This document shows positions 1 through 8,048 of a stretch of 64,000 nucleotides of DNA, piece by piece. This stretch comes from Kitasatospora arboriphila (GTDB lineage Bacteria > Actinomycetota > Actinomycetes > Mycobacteriales > Mycobacteriaceae): the NCBI RefSeq assembly GCF_000717275.1, contig NZ_JNYV01000002.1, forward strand, positions 620,001 through 684,000, read 5' to 3'. Under the pieces are notes generated by a model. It made no database searches and was not told the origin of the DNA. It saw nothing but the letters and a program-made list of their open reading frames with translations. Each line of letters starts with the position of its first letter. Positions within the stretch are counted from its first letter, which is position 1. Made by a program: the position numbers and the translations under genes.

Positions 1-259
1 ACATCAGCGCCTGCGACCCGTGCGCATGGGCCATCGGGTCTGCGCTGGCCGAGAGGAGCATGTGCCCGGCGATCTGGGCGCCGGTCAGAACCGCGAGCAG
101 AGCGAGCGGGGAGTTCAGTCGACGACACAAGGTGGCCGCGACGACTCCGACCAGCAGGAGCAGCAGCATTCCCGCGGAGTCAGGAAAAACGCCTGAAGCC
201 GCCCCGTGGGCAGCAATTGCCAGCGCCGGGGCGGTCAGGAGGATGGCCAGAGCGGTCAG
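1..259 (-). CDS. Small membrane protein, truncated by window edge
   Basis: The frame is open from base 259 down to the window edge (86 codons) and reads as a hydrophobic protein: a first apolar segment (TALAILLTAPALAIAA), then a second around LLLLLVGVVAATLC, then a His/Met-bearing loop. No ATG, GTG or TTG lies between the upstream in-frame stop and the hydrophobic start; a CTG at 257-259 overlaps the TGA of the upstream gene (CTGA) and has GGAG seven bases before it, so a rare CTG start with translational coupling is my inference. Position after DUF6474 resembles, from memory, Rv3850-Rv3851 of M. tuberculosis. Function unknown; the C-terminus is outside the window. Confidence 0.55.
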   Translation of the reverse strand, partial: MTALAILLTAPALAIAAHGAASGVFPDSAGMLLLLLVGVVAATLCRRLNSPLALLAVLTGAQIAGHMLLSASADPMAHAHGSQALM

Positions 260-951
260 GGACGCACTCCGAGGCGTGCGAGAAGGTCGGCGTCGATGGC
301 GGCCAGCTCACGACTGATGGCGGCGTGCGCACTGCGGCGCCGTGCAGCGGGCATGTGTTCGGCTGCCGCAACAGCGGTGGACAGGTCCGACAGCCGCTGG
401 TTCATCGTCGACGCGAAGGTCTTGGTCTCGGCGTCCGACGGATGCTTTGCGGTGAGGGTCTGCAAGGAGGAGTTCGCACCGGCGATGCGTGCCGACAGAG
501 CGGCGCCATGGCCGCTGTACTTGTTCAGCTCGGCAACAGGGACACCTGCGCGATCGGCCTGGATCAGGCTGATCTGCTCGCGGGCGGCAGTGCTGGCGCG
601 GTAGGCGATGGGCACCAGGATCGGCGAGAGCACCTTGGCGACCTGCAGATAGCGCTTGACCCGAGCGGGCGAGAGAACCTTGCCATCGGCGACCGCCTTG
701 GCGTTGGCCTGTGCGATCTTGACGCTCGCCGAGTTCGTCTTGTCGGCGATCTTCAGTGCGCTCTTGTCAGACTTGGCCTGCGCCTTGCGCGCTTTCTTGG
801 CGAGCTTGCGCTGCTGCTTGAGCTCTTCCTTGGCGAACTTGCGCCCGGACTTGTCTTCGAGGCGGGCTTCGAGCTTGGCCTTCGCCTTGAGGGCCTTGGC
901 CTCAGCTTTGCGCTGTGCCCGGCTCTTGCGTCCGGAACTGAACAAACCCAT
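256..951 (-). CDS. DUF6474 family protein
   Basis: A 231-residue Lys/Ala/Arg-rich protein. The first 90 residues are strongly basic and probably helical (repeated KAKAKLEA, RKLAKKARKAQAK runs); the rest is Ala-rich helical with one mildly hydrophobic segment near residue 95-105 (VAKVLSPILVPIAY). I use the ATG at 951 (MGLFSSGRKSR), which has GAGAGG ten bases upstream; an upstream extension to 1032 lacks such a site. The family is confined to Mycobacteriales and has no assigned role. It is followed with a four-base overlap by a small membrane protein, suggesting joint expression. Confidence 0.75.
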   Translation of the reverse strand: MGLFSSGRKSRAQRKAEAKALKAKAKLEARLEDKSGRKFAKEELKQQRKLAKKARKAQAKSDKSALKIADKTNSASVKIAQANAKAVADGKVLSPARVKRYLQVAKVLSPILVPIAYRASTAAREQISLIQADRAGVPVAELNKYSGHGAALSARIAGANSSLQTLTAKHPSDAETKTFASTMNQRLSDLSTAVAAAEHMPAARRRSAHAAISRELAAIDADLLARLGVRP

Positions 952-1086
952 GCGTTGGGGACCTCTCGTTAGCTTGGTCGAGCATCGCCGTCGGCGGTTG
1001 ACGAAATTGTCCTGCAGTTGCGGTACAAGCATTACATAGCGGGGGTACGGCAGGTGCCCCAGATCGGTGAGGAGAGGATGGTGTGG

Positions 1087-2781
1087 ATGGCAACTCGTTC
1101 ATCGGTGCCATCCGGCCCGACAAGACCGCCGCTGCTCAGTCCCAGGGATCTGAGCGGCTGCGAACATCGGCTTGCCCTCGATTCCCGATTCCCCGGCTCA
1201 GAGAAGGTCGCCGAAGACCCCGCGGTGACGCTGCGCAAAGAAGCGGCGGCCGAGCATCGTGAGCGTGTGCGCGACATGCTCCATGCGGTCCATTCGATCG
1301 AACTAAGCGGTTGGGCCGATGTGGGCAGCGGCGGCAGCAGCCGACAACGCGCCGAGCGAACCATGGCGGCCATCGGCTCGGGTGCCCGATGGATCTGGGG
1401 CGCGTCCCTGCCCGACGACGAGGCCGGTGGCCGTCGCGGATGGGCGGAACTGCTGATCCGAATGGACGATCCGCAACGAAAGCCGGGTTACGTGCCCGTC
1501 ATCGTGGTGAATCACAAGGCTTCCGACCCCGGATCCGGCGCGGTGACCAGCCCGGTGTGGAGTTGGCAGCCGATGCTCGACGAGACGCGGAAGGTTCGCG
1601 GCAATTCGCGGGACACCGTCCGGCTGGCGCAGCTGTACCGGATGCTCGAGGCCCTCGGCGTCGCAGGGGTCGACCCGGGGACCGGCAAACCGGTCGGCGC
1701 GGTGATCGGCCTCGACACCGATTGCATGGTGGTCCTCGACCTCACCGAGACGCTGGTCCGATACGACGCGCTACTGGAGCGCCGGGCCGGCATCGCCGCG
1801 GGCCGGATATCAACGGCACCGTCACGGATCGGGGAGTGCCGCAACTGCGCGTGGTGGTCCAAGTGCGGTCCGGAACTGCACGAGGCGCGCGACGTGAGCT
1901 TGGTGGTCAACGGCAATCTGACACAGCTGCTGGCGACGGTGGGCGTTCGCACGGTGGACGAACTGGCCGCATATGACGGTCCCGTGCCCGACGGCTGGCC
2001 GGGCAACAGCCTCGATGACTCGATCCTGTTGGCGCGTGCCTGGCTGGCTCAGGTGACGCTGATCCGGCGCATGCCCGAGGTGCGGGTGGCCCGGGCCGAC
2101 GTGGAGGTCGACGTCGACATGGAGAGCTACCAGGACGACGGCGCCTACCTGTGGGGCACGTTGCTCACCGACAACACCGATCCCGCCCGAGACGTCAGAT
2201 ACCGCCCGTTCGTCACCTGGCAACCGCTGCCCACCCAGGACGAGGCCCGCTCGTTCGCCGAGTTCTGGCAGTGGCTGATCGACGAACGCGACAAGGCCCT
2301 GAGCGAGGGCAAAACCTTTGCGGCCTACTGTTATTCGCAGCAAGCCGAGAATCGTTGGCTCCTCGGGTCCGCTGACAGGTTCGCGGGATCGCCCGGTGTA
2401 CCGAGCCGTGAAACCGTGCAGGAGTTCATCAACTCATCGCACTGGGTCGACATCTATGAGGCCGTCAGCGTGAACTTCCTCAGTCCCGAAGGCAAAGGAC
2501 TCAAGAAGGTGGCGCCCCACGCGGGCTTCCACTGGCGCGACGACGAAGCCGGTGGCGAGGCGTCGATGCAGTGGTATCGGCGGGCAGTGGGCCGTGACGG
2601 CGAAGACGTGGATCAGACCCAGCGGGTGAGATTGCTCGAATACAACGAGGACGATGTGCGCGCCACGAAGGCGTTGCGCGAATGGATGACAACCACCGCA
2701 GCTCAACAGGTACCGCTCGGTTCGGATCTACCTCGACCTGCTGTCGTGCCTGGGCAACGAGGTGCGTCCGGCCCGGATTGA
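1087..2781 (+). CDS. TM0106-family RecB/Cas4-like nuclease
   Basis: A 564-residue protein of the TM0106 family. The N-terminal half looks like a Cas4/RecB-type PD-(D/E)xK nuclease: LSPRDLSGCEHRLALD near the start and a cysteine cluster CRNCAWWSKC around residue 260, together fitting a four-Cys iron-sulfur site. The C-terminal half resembles an RNase H-fold 3'-5' exonuclease, ending in LLEYNEDDVRATKALREWM, a DEDDy-type motif. The ATG at 1087 is chosen because GAGGAGAGG lies 9 bases upstream; the ATG at 1078 would abut that site. It is divergent from the DUF6474 gene. The family is thought to act in DNA processing, but its substrate is not known. Confidence 0.82.
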   Translation: MATRSSVPSGPTRPPLLSPRDLSGCEHRLALDSRFPGSEKVAEDPAVTLRKEAAAEHRERVRDMLHAVHSIELSGWADVGSGGSSRQRAERTMAAIGSGARWIWGASLPDDEAGGRRGWAELLIRMDDPQRKPGYVPVIVVNHKASDPGSGAVTSPVWSWQPMLDETRKVRGNSRDTVRLAQLYRMLEALGVAGVDPGTGKPVGAVIGLDTDCMVVLDLTETLVRYDALLERRAGIAAGRISTAPSRIGECRNCAWWSKCGPELHEARDVSLVVNGNLTQLLATVGVRTVDELAAYDGPVPDGWPGNSLDDSILLARAWLAQVTLIRRMPEVRVARADVEVDVDMESYQDDGAYLWGTLLTDNTDPARDVRYRPFVTWQPLPTQDEARSFAEFWQWLIDERDKALSEGKTFAAYCYSQQAENRWLLGSADRFAGSPGVPSRETVQEFINSSHWVDIYEAVSVNFLSPEGKGLKKVAPHAGFHWRDDEAGGEASMQWYRRAVGRDGEDVDQTQRVRLLEYNEDDVRATKALREWMTTTAAQQVPLGSDLPRPAVVPGQRGASGPD

Positions 2782-2811
2782 TCCTGCCGTCGGCTGAAGA
2801 AGTGAGAGAAG

Positions 2812-3588
2812 TCAGCCGCGGCCGTTGCGCAGCGACTCGAGGAATGCGCCGCTCCCGAACAAGGCGACGGAACCCAAGACGAGCAGCCCGGCGGGCGACA
2901 GATCGCGGGCCACCCCGGCGCCGGCACATCCACCGTCGGATCCCGCGCCCATCAGGCAGTTTGACGCGGCAGGTGGGGGAGCGGGCGCGGTGTCGGGGTC
3001 GGACATGGGATCAGGCTGCGGGACAAGCGATTCCGAGTCCCCAAGAGTGCCATCGGTAACCTCGTTGGCCGGTGACGACGGAGCCGGCGTGGGGGCTTTC
3101 GAAGAGTCTGGTGTGGGAACGCCCGGAGGTCCTGGTGCCGGAAGTGCTGGTACCGGGAGGCCGGGGATGGGCAGTACGGGAATCTGGACCCCGGGAACGG
3201 TGAGGCTCGGCAACCCGGTGTCGGGTTGCTCGGCGTCCGGGGTTGTCGGGACCTCACCGTTGCCGTTGCCACCGGCGTTTCCGTTGCCGTTGCCGTTGTT
3301 GCCGTTTCCACTGTTGCCGTTGCCCTGCCCACCATCTGGTGTCGGGCCCGTCATCAAGCGGGAGTTCTCCGCGTGGTCGGCGGCGGGAGAGTCGTCGCCC
3401 TCGTCCGCCGCAGGTGCTTCGGTCGTGGTAGGCGTGGACGTCACGGTGACGTCCGTCGAAGGTCCGGGATCGGCGGACGCAGCGGGTGAGGTCAGAGCCA
3501 GGAGAATGCCAGAAACCACCAACCCCAGCGACGCGACGAGCACCGAGAACCACACCGTGGTGGGGCGCATCACGCGATGCTTCGGCAT
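2812..3588 (-). CDS. Secreted/anchored Pro-rich protein with Gly-Asn repeat
   Basis: About 258 residues. A signal peptide or signal anchor (VWFSVLVASLGLVVSGILLALTS, then AASA) is followed by an acidic Thr/Ala region, a Gly-Asn repeat (GNGNSGNGNNGNGNGN-type, about 3258-3345), a Pro/Leu/Val repeat region built of VPALPAPG-like units, two cysteines (NCLMGAGSDGGC) and a C-terminal transmembrane helix with the basic tail RNGRG. There is no LPxTG. The ATG at 3588 has GGAGG five bases upstream. The composition suggests a cell-wall-spanning protein tethered at its C-terminus. No enzymatic domain is visible. Confidence 0.7.
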   Translation of the reverse strand: MPKHRVMRPTTVWFSVLVASLGLVVSGILLALTSPAASADPGPSTDVTVTSTPTTTEAPAADEGDDSPAADHAENSRLMTGPTPDGGQGNGNSGNGNNGNGNGNAGGNGNGEVPTTPDAEQPDTGLPSLTVPGVQIPVLPIPGLPVPALPAPGPPGVPTPDSSKAPTPAPSSPANEVTDGTLGDSESLVPQPDPMSDPDTAPAPPPAASNCLMGAGSDGGCAGAGVARDLSPAGLLVLGSVALFGSGAFLESLRNGRG

Positions 3589-3865
3589 CGAGTCCTCCAG
3601 TCCGGAAATCACCAGGGGCGGGCTATTGAATTTTCGGCATCTTCACGGTTTATTCAGGTGGGCTTGATCAGCGTTGAACGAGTCCGAAAGTGAAGTACCG
3701 AAGACCGACTACGCGCAGCGTGAAGCTGTTTGGCTGCCTCAGCACTGTAAGCTACCATATGGCAAACACGGCGTGCGGAGTAGTGAATTTCATACTTCTG
3801 GCTGGTCTCCGTTCGGCGATCGGCCCTCACTGGGAGGCACACGGAGAATGCGCGTGGAGCGTGGC

Positions 3866-4396
3866 ATGACCGACAACATGGACCCAGCAGACACCGAGAA
3901 CGCATTCGATCCCGGTCTGTTCGCGCGACGTCTGGAAGAACTGTTCCGGACGGTCCCTGGCCCCAACGGTCGTGCCTACAGCGCCAAAGCCATCGCCAAT
4001 CGCTCCACTGAACTGGGCTTTCGGCTCGGTGAGTCCTACTTGAGCCAGCTCCGGTCGGGAAAGGCCAAGTCGCCGTCGTTCCGCACGGTCGAGGGCATCT
4101 CGGCGGCGTTCGGCGTCGACGTCCACTATTTCCTGGAAGATCGGGCCGCCCAGCGCACTCGCGATCAGATCGACCTGATGCGGCTACAGGCCGACAGCAA
4201 TGTTCAGCTCGCTGCGTTCCGGTTGGCCGGCCTGTCGAGTGACTCGGTCACCGTGGTGAACGAACTCATCAAGGTCCTTCGGGTTCAGCAGGGTCTGCCC
4301 GCCGACCCGCCCGACCTGCTCAAGTCGGCCGAACCCGAATTGGGGCATGGTCATTCGGGACTTCGAGTGGTCGAAAGGCGCGAAGCCGCAGACTGA
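3866..4396 (+). CDS. EspR-like helix-turn-helix regulator
   Basis: About 176 residues. The N-terminal HTH (residues ~15-80) carries the EspR signature: FARRLEELFRTV, an insertion before ESYLSQLRSGKAKSPSFRT (recognition region) and AAFGVDVHYFLED. The C-terminal helices may dimerise. EspR of M. tuberculosis is a nucleoid-associated activator of ESX-1 export genes; this protein is longer by about 45 residues. ATG 3866 has GGAG six bases upstream; ATG 3848 (with GGGAGG further up) is also possible. The next gene, 28 bases downstream, is an ImmA/IrrE protease, so it could be a repressor controlled by proteolysis. That link is inference. Confidence 0.8.
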   Translation: MTDNMDPADTENAFDPGLFARRLEELFRTVPGPNGRAYSAKAIANRSTELGFRLGESYLSQLRSGKAKSPSFRTVEGISAAFGVDVHYFLEDRAAQRTRDQIDLMRLQADSNVQLAAFRLAGLSSDSVTVVNELIKVLRVQQGLPADPPDLLKSAEPELGHGHSGLRVVERREAAD

Positions 4397-4424
4397 TCGC
4401 GGGGGCACCGTCTTAAGATGGAGC

Positions 4425-4937
4425 ATGCGATCCGAGCGCGAACTACGGGCATTGTGCCGCCGCGAACTCGGCGGTCTCGACCTGGATCTGCCTCTCGACG
4501 CTGAACAACTCTGCGATCTGTACGGCGCCCGGCGTGGTCGGCCGATCAAGATCGTTGCGCACCCGATGCCGGCTGGTATGCCGAACGGTGTCTGGTTGGT
4601 GGCGGCCGACGCGGACTATTTCTTCTGCCAGGCTGCCACGACCAAGCTCCATCGCGATCAGATCATCATCCACGAGTTCGGCCACCTCATCGCAGGTCAC
4701 CAGTTGATCGACCAGGTCGAGAACCGGCTCATCGGGAGTCCGGCAGGTGACGAGAACACCGACGACGCACTGAGTCGGACGTGCTATTCGGATGAACGTG
4801 AATGGGAAGCAGAGTTTTTGGCAACACTGATAGGAGAATGGGCGGCAAAAGCCACCCAGGGCGTCGGAAAGACGGCCGACCATGATGGATTACGGGGAAT
4901 CCAGAGCATCCTCGGGGGGCACAACGGATGGTTGTAG
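4425..4937 (+). CDS. ImmA/IrrE-type metallopeptidase
   Basis: A 170-residue protein with a zincin motif HEFGH at residues 83-87 (IIIHEFGHLIAGH) followed by EREWEAEFLATLIGEW, where the third zinc ligand is expected. It matches the IrrE N-terminal-like/ImmA family (DUF955), members of which cleave a cognate XRE-type repressor. The gene lies just after an EspR-like HTH gene and overlaps the next membrane-protein gene by 10 bases. Seen: motif and order. Inferred: that the HTH protein is its substrate and the membrane protein its sensor. Confidence 0.85.
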   Translation: MRSERELRALCRRELGGLDLDLPLDAEQLCDLYGARRGRPIKIVAHPMPAGMPNGVWLVAADADYFFCQAATTKLHRDQIIIHEFGHLIAGHQLIDQVENRLIGSPAGDENTDDALSRTCYSDEREWEAEFLATLIGEWAAKATQGVGKTADHDGLRGIQSILGGHNGWL

Positions 4938-6085
4938 GGGTAGTCAACGCCATCGCGTTGGCGTTGTTTGCCCTCGCGCTGTGCTGGCGTATCGACCGCC
5001 TCCGCAGGGAAGCCGCCGGTCTGCAGCCGGTCGCGATGACCGTCGCCATCTCGGCGACAACTCTCGCTTTTGTGGTCGGTAACCCCCGCGTACGGCAGTG
5101 GCTCAACGACGACTTCTTCCCGGGCGCGGACCGATTGTCGATCTATTGCCTGCTCGCGATCGGTGTCGCCGCACTGGTGGTCGTCTTTTTGTACGGGACT
5201 ACCGAGGAGCAGCGGCAGCGGCGCGCCGGCGTGGAAGCAATCCCGCTGGTGGTCACCCTGATCGGTCTCAACGTGGCGATGCTGGCCACGCCCGTGCCGG
5301 TTCGTACCGAGCACATGTCCGACTGGACCGTGCACCATGTCGGATACGCGCTTTTCTTTGTGATCGCCGATTGCTACGTGGCGTATGGGATGGCGGCCTG
5401 CGTGGTGTCGATCGGGCGATACGTACGTCATGCCGAGGGATATCTCCGCCATTCCCTGATCATCCTGTCGACCGGGCTGGGGTTGCTGGGGTTCGCCGCA
5501 CTGATACAGACGCTGTACGTCGTCACCGCTGGACTGCACGTGGCGCACCTGAATGTGTTGCTGAACGTCGCGGCCGCCCTGGCCGTCCTGGGGGCGGTGC
5601 TGTTTCTCGCCGGTATCTGCTACCCGCTGGTGCGTGCGCGAGTGATGTCGTTCCTCTACGACCGACGGCACCGCAGCCAGTACCGGGAGCTCGAGCCGCT
5701 ATGGGCTTTGACCACTTCGGCACTGCCGGGGGTGGTGTTGCCGTCGCCGCCGCAGGGTGCTTTCGACGGTTCGATCATCTGGCTCTTCCAGCGGCGGGTG
5801 GTCGAGATCCGCGACGCATTGCTGCAGCTGAGCCCTTTTCTGCCCGACGACTTCGACGAACTCGAATCGGCGGCCCAGGCCACCGCGCTCCGCGACGCGG
5901 TACAGACCTACGTCGACCTCGGCGGATCGGCCGGGGCGGTCCGGCAGGTCCTCGCCGGCGCCGGCGACGACCTCGACAGCGACGCCGCACCGCTACTCCG
6001 GATATCTCGTGAACTGGCGCGCAGTTCCGGTCAGTCGCAGCAGAACTCGGTGACGTCGCGGCAAAAACAGAACCGGACCGGCTGA
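4928..6085 (+). CDS. MAB_1171c-family membrane protein (DUF6545)
   Basis: A 385-residue protein with about seven transmembrane segments in the first 240 residues, then a cytosolic region of about 145 residues (RARVMSFLYDRRHRSQYRELEPLWALT onward) as in the MAB_1171c putative transporter family. These proteins recur next to XRE and ImmA/IrrE genes in actinobacteria. The start lies 10 bases inside the ImmA gene, implying translational coupling. No transporter motif is evident, so a sensory or anchoring role for the cytosolic partners is equally possible. Ends in a strong hairpin terminator. Confidence 0.75.
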   Translation: MVVGVVNAIALALFALALCWRIDRLRREAAGLQPVAMTVAISATTLAFVVGNPRVRQWLNDDFFPGADRLSIYCLLAIGVAALVVVFLYGTTEEQRQRRAGVEAIPLVVTLIGLNVAMLATPVPVRTEHMSDWTVHHVGYALFFVIADCYVAYGMAACVVSIGRYVRHAEGYLRHSLIILSTGLGLLGFAALIQTLYVVTAGLHVAHLNVLLNVAAALAVLGAVLFLAGICYPLVRARVMSFLYDRRHRSQYRELEPLWALTTSALPGVVLPSPPQGAFDGSIIWLFQRRVVEIRDALLQLSPFLPDDFDELESAAQATALRDAVQTYVDLGGSAGAVRQVLAGAGDDLDSDAAPLLRISRELARSSGQSQQNSVTSRQKQNRTG

Positions 6086-6098
6086 AGGCCGGTCCGGT
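6072..6098. terminator. Bidirectional hairpin terminator
   Basis: Perfect 11-bp inverted repeat ACCGGACCGGC with a five-base loop that contains the end of the MAB_1171c stop codon. It lies between two convergent genes and can serve both; there is no long T-run. Confidence 0.7.
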
Positions 6099-6129
6099 CT
6101 GAGTGTTCAGTTGCTGGTGACGTCAGTGG

Positions 6130-6891
6130 TCAGCGCGGAGCCATTCGCAGCGCGCCGTCCATGCGGATCGTCTCGCCGTTGAGGTAATCGTGGTCGACGA
6201 TGAACGCGGCCAGCTTGGCGTAGTCGCTCGGATCGCCGAGGCGCTTGGGGAACGGGATACCGGCCTCGAGCGTCTTCTTGAACTCCGGGGTGATCCCGTC
6301 GAGCATCGGGGTGTTGATGGTGCCCGGGGCGATCGTGTTGACCCGTACGCCCACCTGCGCGAGGTCGCGGGCAGCGGTGATGGTCATGGCGTGCACGCCG
6401 CCCTTGGAGGCGGTGTACGCGATCTGACCGATCTGGCCCTCGAATGCCGCGACCGACGCGGTGTTGATGATGACGCCGCGCTGGTCGTTCTCATCCACCA
6501 CTTCCTGGTTCTGCATCCGGTTCGCGGCCAAACGCATCACGTTGAAGGTGCCGACCAGGTTGATCTCGATGATCTTCCTGAACAGGTCGAGCTCGTGGGG
6601 GCCCTTCTTTGTCAGGATCCGGCTGGCCCAGCCGACACCGGCGCAGTTCACTGCGACGCGGAGCGGGGCACCGGATTCGGCGATGGTGTCCAGTGCTGCC
6701 TCGACATCGGCTTCGCTGGTCACGTCAGCCGCCAGGAGGGTGACGCCGTCCACCGCGGTTGCCTTGTCGATCGAAGGCTGCAGGTCGAGCCCGAACACAA
6801 CCGCCCCAGCATCGGCGAAGCGCTTTGCTGTTGCCGCGCCCAGGCCCGATGCTCCGCCGGTGACCAATACCGCTGACCCTGAGATCTCCAC
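6130..6891 (-). CDS. SDR family 3-hydroxyacyl-CoA dehydrogenase
   Basis: A 253-residue classical short-chain dehydrogenase: NAD-binding TGGASGLGAAT at residues 11-21, D at the end of strand 2 (GLDLQ, NAD preference), NCAGVG, catalytic Ser in NTASVAAFEGQ and Tyr-x3-Lys in AYTASKGG. The sequence is typical of the HSD17B10-like type 2 3-hydroxyacyl-CoA dehydrogenases, which act in beta-oxidation or in isoleucine degradation (2-methyl-3-hydroxybutyryl-CoA). GTG start at 6891 with GAAGGGA upstream. Stands alone, convergent with the MAB_1171c gene. Confidence 0.88.
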   Translation of the reverse strand: MEISGSAVLVTGGASGLGAATAKRFADAGAVVFGLDLQPSIDKATAVDGVTLLAADVTSEADVEAALDTIAESGAPLRVAVNCAGVGWASRILTKKGPHELDLFRKIIEINLVGTFNVMRLAANRMQNQEVVDENDQRGVIINTASVAAFEGQIGQIAYTASKGGVHAMTITAARDLAQVGVRVNTIAPGTINTPMLDGITPEFKKTLEAGIPFPKRLGDPSDYAKLAAFIVDHDYLNGETIRMDGALRMAPR

Positions 6892-6948
6892 TGATGCCGT
6901 CCCTTCTAAAAAGTGTCCGCGGGGATTGTTCAGCCCGCTGGGATCACC

Positions 6949-7776
6949 CTAGTCAGTGGCTGTGGCGACAGGTCGCTCGGCTACGAGGCCGACCGGGTGC
7001 TCACCGGGAAGGGCGGCGTCCGGTTCGGCGAGGAGCCGTTCGCGTTCGGCCGCTCGGTTCTGCTCGCGGTGGCTGTGTACGTACCAGGTGCCTGCGCTGA
7101 CGATCATGGCGACGGCGGTGATGGTGGCCATCGTGACGATGAAGTTGTTCGCGGTCACCAGGCCGTCGGTGGTGAGCCACGCGGCGAAGACGAAGAAGAG
7201 TGCAGCCGCGCCGTATGCGATTGCCTTCTCGGGGAGCTTGCGGCCGAGGATTGCGCCGACGGCGATGGCCAGGGCGTCGGCGGCGACCATGCCCACGGTC
7301 GATCCGATCCAGACACCCACCCAGTTGTGGTCGGTGGCCAGGGTGATGGTCGCGAGCATGGTCTTGTCGCCGAGTTCGGCGAGGAAGAACGATCCGACCA
7401 CCGCGAACAGCACCGACTTCTTCACCCGATCGGCCTTGTCGGATTCGTCGGTGTCGAGACTGTCGCCGCGAAGGGTCCAGAAGCCGAACAGCAACATCGC
7501 CAGTCCGCCGACGATTGTCATCAGGTCGGTGGGGATCGAGAGACCGAGTACGTGTCCGAAGAGAACAGAGACCGCATGCACGGCGGTGGTGGCCACCGTG
7601 ATGCCGAGCAGGACAACCCACCAGCGGTAACGGATGGCGTACGTCATTGCCATCAGCTGGGACTTGTCGCCGAGTTCGGCCACGAAGATCACGCCGAAGC
7701 TGACCAGGAGTGCGGATATCACCAGACCAACGTAAGCGCCGCTCACGACTGTTTGCAACTGATCGAATGGCCGCAT
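6949..7776 (-). CDS. TMEM165/GDT1-family cation exporter
   Basis: About 275 residues, six transmembrane helices in two homologous halves, each with the family's E-x-G-D-K motif (FVAELGDKSQ and FLAELGDKTM). GDT1/MneA proteins export Mn(II) or exchange Ca(II)/Mn(II) for protons. A hydrophilic loop (DTDESDKADRV) joins the halves; the C-terminal tail is variable. I place the start at ATG 7776; a TTG at 7803 gives nine more residues; neither has a clear ribosome site. The neighbouring superoxide dismutase gene makes a metal/oxidative-stress context likely. Probably orthologous to Rv3848 by position. Confidence 0.88.
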   Translation of the reverse strand: MRPFDQLQTVVSGAYVGLVISALLVSFGVIFVAELGDKSQLMAMTYAIRYRWWVVLLGITVATTAVHAVSVLFGHVLGLSIPTDLMTIVGGLAMLLFGFWTLRGDSLDTDESDKADRVKKSVLFAVVGSFFLAELGDKTMLATITLATDHNWVGVWIGSTVGMVAADALAIAVGAILGRKLPEKAIAYGAAALFFVFAAWLTTDGLVTANNFIVTMATITAVAMIVSAGTWYVHSHREQNRAAERERLLAEPDAALPGEHPVGLVAERPVATATD

Positions 7777-7806
7777 TTCTGCAGGTAGGGAGCCCTTTTT
7801 CAAAAG

Positions 7807-7836
7807 TTTGGGTAGCCGAACATTAGGGTTCCCTTA
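7807..7836. promoter_or_regulatory. Candidate DtxR/MntR-type operator pair
   Basis: Two imperfect palindromes with DtxR-family-like half sites lie just upstream of the exporter gene: TTTGGGTAGCCGAA (7807-7820, 10 of 14 positions symmetric) and TTAGGGTTCCCTTA (7823-7836, 10 of 14). A metal-responsive repressor here would fit a Mn exporter. No conserved yybP-ykoY riboswitch core was seen. Confidence 0.25.
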
Positions 7837-8048
7837 CCCGGTGATTCGCGGGAGGGTTGCCGCGAGGCCTTGACGTGCGGACATGGGCGGTCGGGGCTGG
7901 TTTTGGCGGCTCGCGCAACTCGCGTTTGCGCGGTCTGAGGACCGAGCGTCGCCGGTTTTCCCGAGCGGGCCGGACCTACCGTCCGTACTACCGGGTTTGC
8001 GCGCCCCGCAGACCGAGCGTCTCGGTTTCCCGACCGGTCACCCACTAC

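Noticed and set aside
3258..3345. CRISPR or tandem DNA repeat array
   Set aside because: The repeat is short-period coding sequence for Gly-Asn units within a secreted protein, without spacers.
7777..8048. yybP-ykoY Mn riboswitch or a small gene before the GDT1 exporter
   Set aside because: No conserved riboswitch core was found. An open frame on the minus strand here (7800-8045) has low-complexity Arg/Pro/Ala composition and no ribosome site.
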